A stretch of 64,000 bases of DNA from JACMLD01 sp963705285 (GCA_963705285.1 OY970066.1:2666001-2730000); one strand, 5' to 3'. Counted from the stretch's first letter, positions 9,106 through 18,727 are shown. A program made the numbers and translations. Notes: a model not told the origin generated them from the sequence alone.

Positions 9106-10122
9106 TTATTTTTTTTGAAGGATTTCTTTGTACACAGCGATATAGTCACTGGTCATTCTTGCGGCTGAGAATAGACGTATGGCCCGCTCACGGCATTCAC
9201 TCCGACGGATGGAATGAATCCTGCTTACTGCATCAATGGCTTCGGCTGTTGTCTGAACCAAAAAACCTGTTTTTTCATGGTCAATCAACTCCGGCATTGC
9301 TCCGCGATTGAAAGCAATGACCGGCGTACCGCAGCACATGGCTTCTGCCACACTCAGTCCGAACGGCTCATCAAATGAAATTAGGTGCAGCAATGCCAAA
9401 GCGTTTCCCAGTAACATGTTTCTTTCTTCGGGGCCACAGTTGCCGGCGTAGATTACATCTTTATCATTCAGAAAAGGACGTACCCAGGTATCAAAATACT
9501 CATTGTCTTGTATGAGGCCGGCAAGTATTAGTTTTTTGCCGCAGGCTTTGGCAGTTTCAATGGCTTCCTTTGCGCCTTTATGCGGATGAATTCTGCCAAA
9601 GAATAGCAGGTAGTCATCTGTCGGCTTTTCAACAAAAGAAAATTGTTCTGTTTGGATGCCATTATATACGGTGGCTGTGTAACGCAAAGCTGCATTTCTG
9701 TCTGCATTGCTGATGGACACATAATAACTGCTGTTGTTGTATTTTTCATACACCGGTACAATGCGGGGAGAGGAGAAACCATGTATAGTGGTTAACATGG
9801 GCGTAGGAATAAGCCGCGACCAGGTGAGTGGTAAAAAATCGAAGTGATTGTGAATAAGATCAAACTCACTGGCTTTTTCCATCAAATAGCTGATGTGCAG
9901 GCACTCGCACACTTTTGCATCTGCACCCGGGGTTTCTGCATAAGGGAAATCGATACAATGTTCCAGCTTTGCGCTGGTAACGGAATTGCCGGTTGCAAAC
10001 AAAGTTGTATCAATTCCTTTTGCCACCAGGCCTTCGGCGAGGCAACTAACTACCTGTTCCCACGGGCCATATTGTAAAGGTGGAGTGCGCCATGCTATCG
10101 GCGATAGAAGCGCTATTCTCAT
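9106..10122 (-). CDS. GT4-family glycosyltransferase
   Basis: 338-residue GT-B fold enzyme. The N-terminal half has the Gly-rich/acceptor region and HNHFDFLPL. The C-terminal GT4 donor-binding domain has FFGRIHPHKGAKEAIE (about 174-189) and the E-x7-E motif in DEPFGLSVAEAMCCGTPVIA (about 250-269). It should transfer a sugar from a nucleotide donor with retention of configuration. It is the downstream gene of a two-gene minus-strand unit, 41 bp after the larger transferase. The acceptor and donor are unknown; the GH130 neighbour makes mannose plausible. Confidence 0.88.
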   Translation of the reverse strand: MRIALLSPIAWRTPPLQYGPWEQVVSCLAEGLVAKGIDTTLFATGNSVTSAKLEHCIDFPYAETPGADAKVCECLHISYLMEKASEFDLIHNHFDFLPLTWSRLIPTPMLTTIHGFSSPRIVPVYEKYNNSSYYVSISNADRNAALRYTATVYNGIQTEQFSFVEKPTDDYLLFFGRIHPHKGAKEAIETAKACGKKLILAGLIQDNEYFDTWVRPFLNDKDVIYAGNCGPEERNMLLGNALALLHLISFDEPFGLSVAEAMCCGTPVIAFNRGAMPELIDHEKTGFLVQTTAEAIDAVSRIHSIRRSECRERAIRLFSAARMTSDYIAVYKEILQKK

Positions 10123-10163
10123 GAGTTATAAGATAATTACACCTACGCGTTACCGTAAGTTAT

Positions 10164-12440
10164 TTATAATACTTCTTCGCTTTTCATGTGTGGTACTGTT
10201 CGGGTACCGGAAGTATTTACTGCATCATTAAGCGTTTGCAACACTGCTAAATGAGATACCAGATACGACAATGTACTTTCGGCTCCCTGGTTACGGTTTA
10301 CGCCGTAACTTTCTAACCCATCGCAACATCCTTTCGTTTCATGATCATACAGTGCCATGCGTAAATCATTTTCTCCCAAGAACCACATAAAGCAGGTGTA
10401 CATATTATCCAGGTAGGTTTTATCGCCTGTAACCTGCCATGCTTTCTGAAATAGCAATACCATCGCCATCACATCAAGCGGCTGCTGGGCAAATATGGAA
10501 GGTTCACCTTCCATCTCGTACCACTTTTGATTGCCTATTACAGACAGGTAGCCGTTTTTCAACGTAGTGCTGCTCAGGAAATGCATTGTATTTACAGCGG
10601 TAGTAAGAATCTTATCGTCATTTACCACGGTAGAAGCATATAATAATGCCAAGGGAAGAATGGCGTTGTCGTACGTCATTACGGGTTCGAACCATTTCCA
10701 GGTATTGGTTTGGTTGGCCTCATAATGGTCGACCAGTATATTACTCATTTCCCTGAGTTTTTCCAGCATGCCCAGATCACCTGGAGCAGTTTTCATATAA
10801 TGTGTAACACCAATAATAGTATTGGCAATGCCCCTTATAGATTGCAGTTTACTAAAGTAGGGTACGGCAGAATGAAAAATTTCGCGCGCTGCCTGAAAAT
10901 AGGAGTCATTTGGCGGAGCAGCCATTAATTGCCCAACTGCCCATATGGCTCTGCCAAAGGAGTCATCAGACCCGCGTTCGTCCAGATAATTTCTGTTGAA
11001 ACTAAAAAAATTATGAAAGCTGCCATCGTCCTTCTGCATATAATGGATATAGCTCATGTACACAGGCATCAGATCAATTGCAGCAGGTATCTTTTGTTGG
11101 TCATGCGCCATCACCAGCATTATCAAGGCTCTCGCATTATCGTCAAGGCAGTAACCTTCTTTAAGGTTAGGTATGCCGTATTTGGCATGCTGAATAATGC
11201 CCGTGTCGTTGGTAAGCCTTTTTATATGATCGAGCGAAAAATCGGGTAATAAAAGCGGATCAAAAACAGTATCGTTTCTTCTGAACGGTTTACTGTCTTC
11301 CTGAACAATATTTTCAGACAGGGCAATGTATTTTTCGCCAATTCTCGGCCACGTAATTTCCTGTCCGTAGCGGAAGGCCCTTCTCCTCATCTTATACATA
11401 TTATCGGGGTCGTCCAGCAGGTTCAGCAGGATAGATGATAGCTGGTCATTGTCATTAAAATTGAACAGGCAACCACGTCCGCGATCCAGCAATTCTTCTG
11501 CATGCCAGTAGGGAGTAGAAATTACGGCGCAGCCGGCACCTACAGCATATGCAAGCGTACCACTGGTTATCTGTGCTTCGTTTAAATAAGGGGTAACATA
11601 AATATCCGCTGCAGAAAGGTATTTAAATAGTTTGTTCTGGTTAACAAACTCGTTGAGAAAAAGTACATTTTTTTGAAGGTTGAGCTCTTTTACCAGGCGC
11701 ATCAGGTAGATACGGTATTCTTCTCCGGAATGTTTTAATACATGAGGGTGAGTTTTGCCAAGAATAATGTAAACAACATCGGGATGTAAATCAATCACGG
11801 GTGGAAGTGCTTTGATAACTGTTTCAAGTCCTTTATTACGACTGATCAATCCAAAGCTCAGGATCACTTTTTTGTTTTCAAGCTTGAACTCACGTTTGCT
11901 TTTTTCGGCATTGTATTGAAGATCGGGCACCCCATGTTCAATAATTTCAATATTGTCTTGCGGCACACCGTATATCTCAGTTAAAAAGGTAACCGCACGA
12001 GCAGTCATTACAACTGTTTTAGAAGCCATTTTACAAATTTCTACCGTAATGGCTTTCTCATTAAGAGAAGGTGTTTTTAAAATAGTATGAAAAACTGCTA
12101 TTAAGGGGATATTTAACCTGTACAATAGCGGCAATACGTAAACGCCGTTATTGCCACCATAAATTCCAAATTCATGTTCCAGTATACAGATGTCTGCACC
12201 GCTCTGGTTAATAAAGGCGGCAGCTTTAAGGTAATCCTGTTGCTGATCCTGACGAATAACAAATCCAACCTCAGGCGGATAGTCATATTGTTTTTCTGCT
12301 TCACTGATTGCAACAACAACGCCCTCATGCTTTTCACCATTTGCATTCAGTAAGTGGCTAATGGATTTCAATTTATTTTGTGTAAACGTGCCTATACCAC
12401 ATTCACGGGGGGGATACGTTGCTATGTAAACAATCTTCAT
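10164..12440 (-). CDS. GT4 glycosyltransferase fused to a six-hairpin (alpha/alpha) domain
   Basis: 758 residues. Residues 1 to about 380 form a GT4 transferase (MKIVYIATYPPRECGIGTFT start, LSFGLISRNKGLETVIKAL, and a C-terminal donor site around YLNEAQITSGTLAYAVGAG). Residues about 400-740 form a repeat-rich helical domain beginning DDNARALIMLVMA and containing KDDGSFHNFFSFN and FGRAIWAVGQLM, a pattern of six-hairpin glycosidases. The fusion suggests that one protein both builds and trims or binds a glycan. First gene of the unit with the GT4 at 9106. Confidence 0.83.
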   Translation of the reverse strand: MKIVYIATYPPRECGIGTFTQNKLKSISHLLNANGEKHEGVVVAISEAEKQYDYPPEVGFVIRQDQQQDYLKAAAFINQSGADICILEHEFGIYGGNNGVYVLPLLYRLNIPLIAVFHTILKTPSLNEKAITVEICKMASKTVVMTARAVTFLTEIYGVPQDNIEIIEHGVPDLQYNAEKSKREFKLENKKVILSFGLISRNKGLETVIKALPPVIDLHPDVVYIILGKTHPHVLKHSGEEYRIYLMRLVKELNLQKNVLFLNEFVNQNKLFKYLSAADIYVTPYLNEAQITSGTLAYAVGAGCAVISTPYWHAEELLDRGRGCLFNFNDNDQLSSILLNLLDDPDNMYKMRRRAFRYGQEITWPRIGEKYIALSENIVQEDSKPFRRNDTVFDPLLLPDFSLDHIKRLTNDTGIIQHAKYGIPNLKEGYCLDDNARALIMLVMAHDQQKIPAAIDLMPVYMSYIHYMQKDDGSFHNFFSFNRNYLDERGSDDSFGRAIWAVGQLMAAPPNDSYFQAAREIFHSAVPYFSKLQSIRGIANTIIGVTHYMKTAPGDLGMLEKLREMSNILVDHYEANQTNTWKWFEPVMTYDNAILPLALLYASTVVNDDKILTTAVNTMHFLSSTTLKNGYLSVIGNQKWYEMEGEPSIFAQQPLDVMAMVLLFQKAWQVTGDKTYLDNMYTCFMWFLGENDLRMALYDHETKGCCDGLESYGVNRNQGAESTLSYLVSHLAVLQTLNDAVNTSGTRTVPHMKSEEVL

Positions 12441-12881
12441 GTGCTTTAACTTTTAATGATAAAAATAGAGCGATAACGCGCAAGCATTGGTAGATGCCGG
12501 AATGGCAGTACTTAGTCGAATACAGTAATACTGCCTGGCATTGTATCGATATTGTTAAAAAACAATGCCAAAGCTGAGGATATGTAGATTAAATTTTCCC
12601 GGTAAAATCTCCCGGTATTTTTGTGGAAGGGTAAAGGCAGTTTACGTCCACAAAACACGTTATTCAGACTTTATCTCAATTACATGTTGAAACGCTGCCC
12701 CAAGTTGTGTATTAGTGGGCACGACATTTTGCTGGTTGATAGCGGCATAGCAACATGCATTTTAACCTATTACGGCAGACTTTTTTTCATTCAGGTTAGC
12801 CTAATACGCCAATTTCCATGGCACATTACTTGAACTGTATTTTGCAGGAAACTATCTTTTTCATGTTTAAAATACACTGAT
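12441..12881. other. Intergenic region with one -7-like box
   Basis: About 440 bp between the divergent glycosyltransferase unit and a small plus-strand gene. TATTTTTG at 12616-12623 matches TAnnTTTG on the plus strand but has no TTG at N19. The short frame after it (12621-12833) starts with TTG and is Cys/Leu-rich without family signal, so I do not call it a gene. Nothing else is evident. Confidence 0.5.
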
Positions 12882-13091
12882 ATGCAACAGAACCCATCAA
12901 AAGAAAAAATAGTAAATGCTCAAAACGATCATGACAACGGACAGCAGGGTACTGCAACGTCTTTACATACCGAAGCACCAAATAAAGAAAACAATAAGAA
13001 ACCGTTGTTAACGCCAACCGATCTGAAAGGCAAAAAAGTAGATGGTGATCCGTCACTTGAAACTGACCAACCTATCGATCAGGTTAATTAA
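12882..13091 (+). CDS. Small hydrophilic, probably disordered protein
   Basis: 69 residues, very rich in N, D, K, Q, P and T, with no hydrophobic core and no Cys. The composition suggests an intrinsically disordered cytoplasmic protein. ATG 12882 is the natural start, and the frame ends 31 bp before a convergent receiver gene. I do not recognise the family; coding status rests on composition and clean start and stop only. Confidence 0.5.
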   Translation: MQQNPSKEKIVNAQNDHDNGQQGTATSLHTEAPNKENNKKPLLTPTDLKGKKVDGDPSLETDQPIDQVN

Positions 13092-13122
13092 AATAAATCA
13101 AGGTTGAAAGGTTGTACTCTTA

Positions 13123-13482
13123 CTAATTATGAATGTGCAGACTGACAGTTTGCAGGAAGTGGGATAACTCATAGGGTTTTGCAATAAAGGCCTCTGCCTT
13201 GCAAGCAACTATGCTTTCTCCCATTTCTGCATTTGCAGAAAAGAGAATGATGGGTATATGCATAGTGTCTGGATGCTGTTTTATTTTTTTACAGATATCA
13301 CGTCCATCGGCACCACCTAACGATACATCCAGTATGATTAAATCGGGCGCAAACAATTGTACATGCTCATCAATATCTTTCCAATTTGAAATTGCGTCTA
13401 CCGTGAAACCCTGCAGCGATAATGTCATTCTTACCAAAGTAAGAATGTCGGGGTCATCATCTGCTACCAGAATTTTTTTCAT
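13123..13482 (-). CDS. Stand-alone receiver (CheY-like) protein
   Basis: 119-residue single receiver domain: acidic cluster at D8-D10, phosphoacceptor D52 in IILDVSLGG, S82 and K102 in FIAKPY. No output domain. It is similar in layout to the lone receiver at 2443-2811 (both keep G-R-[DE]-I-C-x-[KQ]-I-K after the Asp loop), so the two are probably paralogues. No kinase is adjacent on the same strand; the propeller kinase at 14879 already has its own LuxR-type partner. Confidence 0.88.
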   Translation of the reverse strand: MKKILVADDDPDILTLVRMTLSLQGFTVDAISNWKDIDEHVQLFAPDLIILDVSLGGADGRDICKKIKQHPDTMHIPIILFSANAEMGESIVACKAEAFIAKPYELSHFLQTVSLHIHN

Positions 13483-13684
13483 GTAATAAGTTTAGTAACC
13501 TGTATGCTTGATTGCGTGTTGCCTGCAATGTTAGGTTTGCTTTATTACAGCAACCTGCATTCCAAAAACCTGAATCTCTTTAATAAAATCAAATTTGCTC
13601 CTTTAGAGTTGGTTGTTTGTCATATGTGCCAAGTCAAACAGGTATAATCATATCCGCACATTTTATCTATACATATTGGCAGCA

Positions 13685-13700
13685 TCACCGGATCTGGTGA
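13685..13700. promoter_or_regulatory. Palindrome TCACC-GGATCT-GGTGA, possible operator
   Basis: Perfect 5-bp arms around a 6-bp centre, 130 bp before the lipoprotein ATG. The same arms with centre TGATTT occur at 17955-17970, in front of the LuxR-type regulator gene. Two copies flanking one signalling module suggest a binding site, but the arms are short. The rest of 13483-13830 shows no gene. Confidence 0.3.
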
Positions 13701-13830
13701 TCCATTTCACACCATTGGGCATTTGCGGGCTTCGTTACTAAACCCACTTTTGCAAAGTTATTTACAGCATCGCGAAGCCATTAATACCAATAACAAGAAC
13801 CTTATACCATTAATTATTAAACTTTATTAC

Positions 13831-14622
13831 ATGAAAAAAATGAAAATGGCAGTTATAGTGTGTGCTGCCGCAACCCTTGTCTTTACCAGTTGTAAAAAAG
13901 ACGATGATTACAATGAACCACAGCCGCCACAGGTTGTATCAAACGTTGTAAAAGCCAGCGGAGATATCAGTGGTGCATTGACGCAATTTCGTGCTATCCT
14001 GGGTGATTCGTTAAACACAACACCTGGTAAAACCAGCGGCCGCCGCGAAGTAAACTGGGATGGTGTACCTGTAGCCAATACCAATAACAACAGTTTTCCG
14101 CTCGACTTTTTTAATAACACGGATGCAGGAGGTCCGGCCGGTCGCAAACGCGGATTGGTGTATGCCGCTAATGGCACCTCCTTTCGCATCGACAGCTCCG
14201 ACTTTGCAGAAATTGAACCCAGCTATGCAACAGAATTTGATGCATTCAGCCCCAAACGAATTATTGCTCCCGTTGGTACCAATATTACTGAAGTGATTTT
14301 TAAAGTGCCCGGCACCACCACAGATGCTTTTGTAAAAGGATTCGGTGTAATATTTCTGGATGTGGACGACGCAAACGCCACCAGCATTGAGTTTTTTAAT
14401 GGCAATAAAAGCCTGGGTGTATTTAAAGCACCCATAAGAACCAGTAGCAGTTTTTCTTTCCTGGGCGTGTTTTTCCCCAATGAAAAAGTAACCCGCGCAA
14501 AAATTACAGCCGGCAATACCGCGCTGGGTAACGGTATAAAAGATATTTCATCAGGAGGTAATAAAGATATAGTGGTGATGGATGATTTCTTTTACGATGA
14601 ACCCAAAGCGGCGACCAACTAA
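13831..14622 (+). CDS. Outer-surface lipoprotein of unknown function
   Basis: 263 residues from ATG 13831 (MKKMKMAVIV). A lipoprotein signal peptide ends in LVFTSC with Cys21, followed by KKDDD, which in Bacteroidota favours surface or outer-membrane placement. The frame is open upstream to 13723, but the signal peptide fixes the start. The mature part is beta-rich and low in Cys; a segment from about 105 on (SFRIDSSDF, AFSPKRI, VIFKVPGTTTDAFVKGFG, SFSFLGVFF) recalls jelly-roll surface domains. No family is recognised with confidence. A terminator follows directly. It may be functionally linked to the sensor kinase 256 bp downstream. Confidence 0.75.
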   Translation: MKKMKMAVIVCAAATLVFTSCKKDDDYNEPQPPQVVSNVVKASGDISGALTQFRAILGDSLNTTPGKTSGRREVNWDGVPVANTNNNSFPLDFFNNTDAGGPAGRKRGLVYAANGTSFRIDSSDFAEIEPSYATEFDAFSPKRIIAPVGTNITEVIFKVPGTTTDAFVKGFGVIFLDVDDANATSIEFFNGNKSLGVFKAPIRTSSSFSFLGVFFPNEKVTRAKITAGNTALGNGIKDISSGGNKDIVVMDDFFYDEPKAATN

Positions 14623-14660
14623 GGGCAATAGCAGGACGGTAATACAGAAGCAAGCATTAT

Positions 14661-14684
14661 TCCCCGGTGTAACCGGGGATTTTG
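14661..14684 (+). terminator. Intrinsic terminator after the lipoprotein gene
   Basis: Hairpin TCCCCGG-TGTAA-CCGGGGA (7-bp stem, 5-nt loop) followed by TTTT, 38 bp after the stop. A second hairpin, ATCCCC-TCTTTT-GGGGAT at 14688-14705, lies just behind but lacks a T-run. Confidence 0.75.
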
Positions 14685-14878
14685 CATATCCCCTCTTTTG
14701 GGGATTGCGCAGTAAACGTAGATGAAGATCTTTGTTGTACGGCAGTGTTGATGTTGGATAACCACTAGCGCAATAGCATGAGTACAACCTACCAGCCGGG
14801 TGGCATTTCCATCCGGCTTTGTTGCATAACCGGCCGTATAAATGAGGGTTTCTGTAACTTTAATGACATCGTTATCAT

Positions 14879-17800
14879 ATGAAACGACTGTTACCAGTAC
14901 TTTTTATTTATCTTTTTCTATTTGCCGGTTGTGTATATGCGCAACGGCCCTCTTTGTATTTTGACCGCATTACTGTACAAAACGGCCTTTCACACAATAA
15001 GGTTAATTGCATACTGCAGGATAAAAGGGGTTTTATCTGGATTGGCACCGATGACGGCCTGAATAGGTACGACGGCAGTCATTTCACTATTTGGAGAAAT
15101 ATCCCGGGCAGCACCAGCAGCATTTCAGGAAATATTATTACAGACCTGCTGGAAGACGAAGACCAGGTGCTGTGGATGGCTACTGCCGATGGCGGACTAA
15201 CAAAATATGATTACCGCCTGCATCCCGCCAGGCAATTTACGCAGTATAAACACCTGCCCGGTAATAGCCAGTCTATACCGGTAAACATCATCAACAAATT
15301 ATTACAGGATGATAAAGGTTATTTGTGGCTGGCTACCAGCGGCCATTCTGTTGTTCGCTTTAATAAAAAAACGGAAACTTTTGAAAGCCCTGTTACCAGG
15401 GGTACAAAAACTATTCTGGCATTGGCACGCAGCCAGGCAAATGAAATATGGGCCGGTAAGCAGGGCGGTGGGTTACTCAAGATAAATACCAGCACGCTTG
15501 CATTTGAGATGGACAGCAGGTATGATGATTTGTATGCGAAGCTGCCACACGCTACCGTAAGCTCTTTGTTTAAAGACAGAAGCAACAATCTGTGGTACGG
15601 ATCGTGGGACAGGGTGCTGTACCAGTATAACCGGCAGCAAAACAAAGAGCTGGCGTTTGAAAAAGGCGCTGGCGAACATGGTTTTAGCAATGATGATATC
15701 ATCAGTTTTGCAGAAGATAAAAATGGCATTCTTTGGATGGGGGGCAGGTACAATGGATTGCATATGTACAACCCGGTTAGTGGCGCTTTTTATAATTATA
15801 CGTATGACCCTTCCCGTGATGGTACCGTGCCGGATAACCATGTTAATTGTGTATTTATAGACCGGCAGGGCGTAATGTGGGCAGGCACCAATAAAGGAAT
15901 TGGCAAAACGGCCCCCGCCCAGCAGCAGTTTACACAGGTGTTTTTGCCGGCAAAAGGCAACACCCATATTGCGATCTACGATTTTTACCAGCCAGACAAT
16001 AAAGATATATGGATAGGTACCAGTGAAGGAATATTTATACGCAAATACAACGATAGCGCATTTACGCAGCACCGCCTCATGTACAATAACAACCCGCTGC
16101 AGGTGAGCAAATTTTTCAAAGATGCCGCCGGTCGTTTTTTTGTTGGTACCAATTATTCATTATTTCTGCTCCACCCAGAAAGCTTACGTCTCCAATTATT
16201 GCCCAATACAGAAAAGGATCCGGTAATGAACCAGATCATCAAATCGCAGGTTGTATCCATTGCAGAAGATTCGCTTGAGGGTGAGCCGGTATTGATTGTT
16301 GCACCTTATGGTCATTTTATTGCCTATTATTTATGGAACCAGAAAAGGTGGGTATCAAGGCTTGATACAACCCGCCAGATTTTGACACGGTATAATATCA
16401 AAGACAACCTGGTGCGCGAAGTGTTTAATGCGAAAGAGGCAGGCCATTTGTTTATTGCCACCGCAAAAGAAGGCCTCGGGCGTTGGCAGCGCAACAGCCA
16501 GCGGTTTGAATTTTTTAAAAACGACCCAAAGAAAACGGACATGCTGGGTAACAACAATGTGTACGACATGGTGGAAGACGACAAGGGTAATCTCTGGCTA
16601 ACCACTTATGGTGGGGGCCTTCATTATTTCAACACCACAACCGGCACGGCCAAGCATGTGGCGGCCAGCAATAATTTACTGGAAGGCATAGAAACAGACA
16701 GGGGCGGTAATATATGGATGGTAAGCAACGGCAATATTGACAAATACAATGTAGCCATGCAATCATACACCAGTTTTCGGTTGCCCGACATAGAAAAATC
16801 CGGTGGCGTACACGGGCATATTTTCAAAGACCGGGATGGGCGGTTGTATGTTGCCGGCGATGGGTACTATGTGGCATTTGATCCGTTATTAATAATGGAA
16901 AACAATACCCAGCCATCTGTTTTTCTTACCGACTTTAAAATTTTCAACCAGTCTGCCAGCCAGTTGTTGTCGTCTGAAAATATTTTGCTGCCGTACAACC
17001 AGGACTATATTACCATAGAATTTGCGGCACCCGCATTTACCAATAATATTCCGGTACAGTACCAGTACCAGTTAAAAGGCCTCACCAACAGCTGGATTGA
17101 TATAGGCACAGAAAACAAAGTAAGTTTCTCCAATCTTTCCGGCGGTAGCTACGAATTTATGGTACGGGCCACCAGCAAACCGGGTGTTTGGTACCAGAAC
17201 ACTGCCGGCATCCGCATCACCATTACACCGCCTTTCTGGCAACGGTGGTGGTTTTATTTTTTGTGTGCAATAGCCATAGGCGGTATTATTTACTGGGTAT
17301 ACCGGTACCGCATCAACGAACTGCTGAAGCGGCAGGCCATCCGCAACAAAATTGCGCAAGACCTGCATGATAATATCGGTTCAACACTCAGTAGTATTTC
17401 TGTATATAGCCAGGTTGCCAAAATATACAGGCAGCAACAAAAAGACCAGCAGTTGCAGGAAGCGCTTGAAAAGATCAGTGAAACCTCCAGCGATATGATT
17501 AGCGAAATGAGCGATATTGTTTGGACCATCAACCCCCGCAATGACAATATGGAAGTGATGATGCAGCGGATGGAATCTTTTGCAAAACCACTGCTGGCGG
17601 CAAAATCAATTGTATTGCATTTTACTTACGACGAGCATATCAGCGCATTGAATCCCGGCATGGAGCAACGGAAAAATTTTTATCTTATATTTAAAGAGGC
17701 AATCAACAATGTTCTGAAATACGCTGCCTGTAAAAACCTATATGTAACCGTTAAACTCAAAAACCACCAACTTGAAATGACGGTAATTGACCATGGTATT

Positions 17801-17962
17801 GGTTTTGACCCCGCCAGTGTAGGTAAAAAAACGGCGCAATCACTCTCTGGCAATGGCCTGCGGAACATTTTGATGCGCGCCAAAGAAATGCGCGGACAGT
17901 GTGAGATAATTTCGGCACCCGGCGAGGGCACCACGCTGCGGCTGCGGTTTCCTGTCACCTGA
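14879..17962 (+). CDS. Two-component-propeller sensor histidine kinase (HisKA_3 type)
   Basis: 1027-residue membrane kinase. Signal peptide (about 1-21). Then about 14 beta-propeller blades forming a periplasmic sensor, with repeated WIGTDDGLNRYD / LWMGGRYNGLHMYN-like blade motifs to about residue 670. A Y_Y_Y Ig-like domain follows (about 690-775), one membrane helix near 790-810 (WWFYFLCAIAIGGIIYWVY), a HisKA_3 dimerisation domain with the phospho-His in QDLHDNIGSTLSS (about 829), and a HATPase with EAINNVLKYA, DHGIGFDP and GNGLRNI. No receiver or AraC output is fused, so it is not a hybrid; the regulator is the LuxR-type gene 55 bp downstream. These sensors usually detect oligosaccharides or envelope signals; the ligand is unknown. 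Confidence 0.92.
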   Translation: MKRLLPVLFIYLFLFAGCVYAQRPSLYFDRITVQNGLSHNKVNCILQDKRGFIWIGTDDGLNRYDGSHFTIWRNIPGSTSSISGNIITDLLEDEDQVLWMATADGGLTKYDYRLHPARQFTQYKHLPGNSQSIPVNIINKLLQDDKGYLWLATSGHSVVRFNKKTETFESPVTRGTKTILALARSQANEIWAGKQGGGLLKINTSTLAFEMDSRYDDLYAKLPHATVSSLFKDRSNNLWYGSWDRVLYQYNRQQNKELAFEKGAGEHGFSNDDIISFAEDKNGILWMGGRYNGLHMYNPVSGAFYNYTYDPSRDGTVPDNHVNCVFIDRQGVMWAGTNKGIGKTAPAQQQFTQVFLPAKGNTHIAIYDFYQPDNKDIWIGTSEGIFIRKYNDSAFTQHRLMYNNNPLQVSKFFKDAAGRFFVGTNYSLFLLHPESLRLQLLPNTEKDPVMNQIIKSQVVSIAEDSLEGEPVLIVAPYGHFIAYYLWNQKRWVSRLDTTRQILTRYNIKDNLVREVFNAKEAGHLFIATAKEGLGRWQRNSQRFEFFKNDPKKTDMLGNNNVYDMVEDDKGNLWLTTYGGGLHYFNTTTGTAKHVAASNNLLEGIETDRGGNIWMVSNGNIDKYNVAMQSYTSFRLPDIEKSGGVHGHIFKDRDGRLYVAGDGYYVAFDPLLIMENNTQPSVFLTDFKIFNQSASQLLSSENILLPYNQDYITIEFAAPAFTNNIPVQYQYQLKGLTNSWIDIGTENKVSFSNLSGGSYEFMVRATSKPGVWYQNTAGIRITITPPFWQRWWFYFLCAIAIGGIIYWVYRYRINELLKRQAIRNKIAQDLHDNIGSTLSSISVYSQVAKIYRQQQKDQQLQEALEKISETSSDMISEMSDIVWTINPRNDNMEVMMQRMESFAKPLLAAKSIVLHFTYDEHISALNPGMEQRKNFYLIFKEAINNVLKYAACKNLYVTVKLKNHQLEMTVIDHGIGFDPASVGKKTAQSLSGNGLRNILMRAKEMRGQCEIISAPGEGTTLRLRFPVT

Positions 17963-17970
17963 TTTGGTGA
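17955..17970. promoter_or_regulatory. Palindrome TCACC-TGATTT-GGTGA, possible operator
   Basis: Same 5-bp arms as at 13685-13700. It overlaps the kinase stop codon and lies 48 bp before the regulator ATG. It may be a regulator-binding site or chance. Confidence 0.3.
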
Positions 17971-18017
17971 TTGTATGACCGGTAGATTTCAAGCATTTTT
18001 ACAGTATAAAAGGTATT

Positions 18018-18665
18018 ATGAGTTTACGGATAGCCATATTTGATGACAATAAAAATATCAGGGAAAGTATCGGCATGCTGCTTTCAACAGATCCTGCTTT
18101 TGAACTGGTGGGCTCATTTAGCCATGTACTGGATAGTACAGATGATGTACGCAATTGCAACCCGGATATAATATTGATGGATATAGAAATGCCTGGTATG
18201 TCGGGCATAGAAGCAGTGCGCACCATCAAAAAATCTTTTCCGCAGGTACAGGTGTTGATGCAAACTGTATTTGAAGACGACGACCGCGTTTTTGATTCCA
18301 TTTGCGCCGGCGCTTCGGGTTACCTGTTAAAAAACTTTTTGAATACCAGGCTGGTAGATGCCATCAAAGAATTGCAGTATGGCGGCTCGCCCATGAGTCC
18401 TTCCATTGCAAGAAAGGTATTTAACAAGATGCAGGAGATGTCGCATGTTGTGGTACCGCCTGCAGTGCCTGATTACAATCTCACTCCCCGCGAGAAAGAA
18501 GTGCTCGGATGTATTGTTGAAGGTCTGGCGTATAAAATGATTGCCGATAAGCTGAGCATCAGTTATGAAACAGTGCGAAGCCATGTGAAAAAGATTTACG
18601 AGAAACTGCATGTTGCCTCTTTAACAGAAGTGGTGTCAAAAGCCATGAAGGAAAAAATAGTGTAA
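18018..18665 (+). CDS. NarL/LuxR-family response regulator
   Basis: 215 residues: receiver domain with D9/D10, phosphoacceptor D55 in ILMDIEMPGMSG and K105 in YLLKNF, then a LuxR helix-turn-helix at about 150-212 (LTPREKEVLGCIVEG, SYETVRSHVKKIYEKL). Partner of the propeller kinase immediately upstream, whose HisKA_3 domain is the class that normally pairs with NarL-type regulators. Position 84, usually Thr/Ser, is T or V depending on alignment, within LMQTVFED. Confidence 0.93.
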   Translation: MSLRIAIFDDNKNIRESIGMLLSTDPAFELVGSFSHVLDSTDDVRNCNPDIILMDIEMPGMSGIEAVRTIKKSFPQVQVLMQTVFEDDDRVFDSICAGASGYLLKNFLNTRLVDAIKELQYGGSPMSPSIARKVFNKMQEMSHVVVPPAVPDYNLTPREKEVLGCIVEGLAYKMIADKLSISYETVRSHVKKIYEKLHVASLTEVVSKAMKEKIV

Positions 18666-18727
18666 GAGTTAAGGGTTAAGAATTATGAGTTAAGAGTTAT
18701 GAGTTAAGAGTTATGAGTTAAGAGTTG
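18666..18727. repeat. 14-bp tandem repeat (TAAGAGTTATGAGT)
   Basis: Directly after the regulator stop, a unit close to TAAGAGTTATGAGT is repeated about 3.5 times, preceded by a degenerate copy. The remaining gap to 18977 is A/T-rich with no gene; it ends in CATTTAAAATTGAAAATTG-type sequence that resembles the repeats at 43.5-44.2 kb. Confidence 0.75.

Noticed and set aside
12621..12833. 70-codon plus-strand frame
   Set aside because: TTG start inside a -7-like box, Cys/Leu-rich composition unlike neighbours.
14688..14705. Second terminator after the lipoprotein gene
   Set aside because: Hairpin without a T-run; possibly part of the first element.
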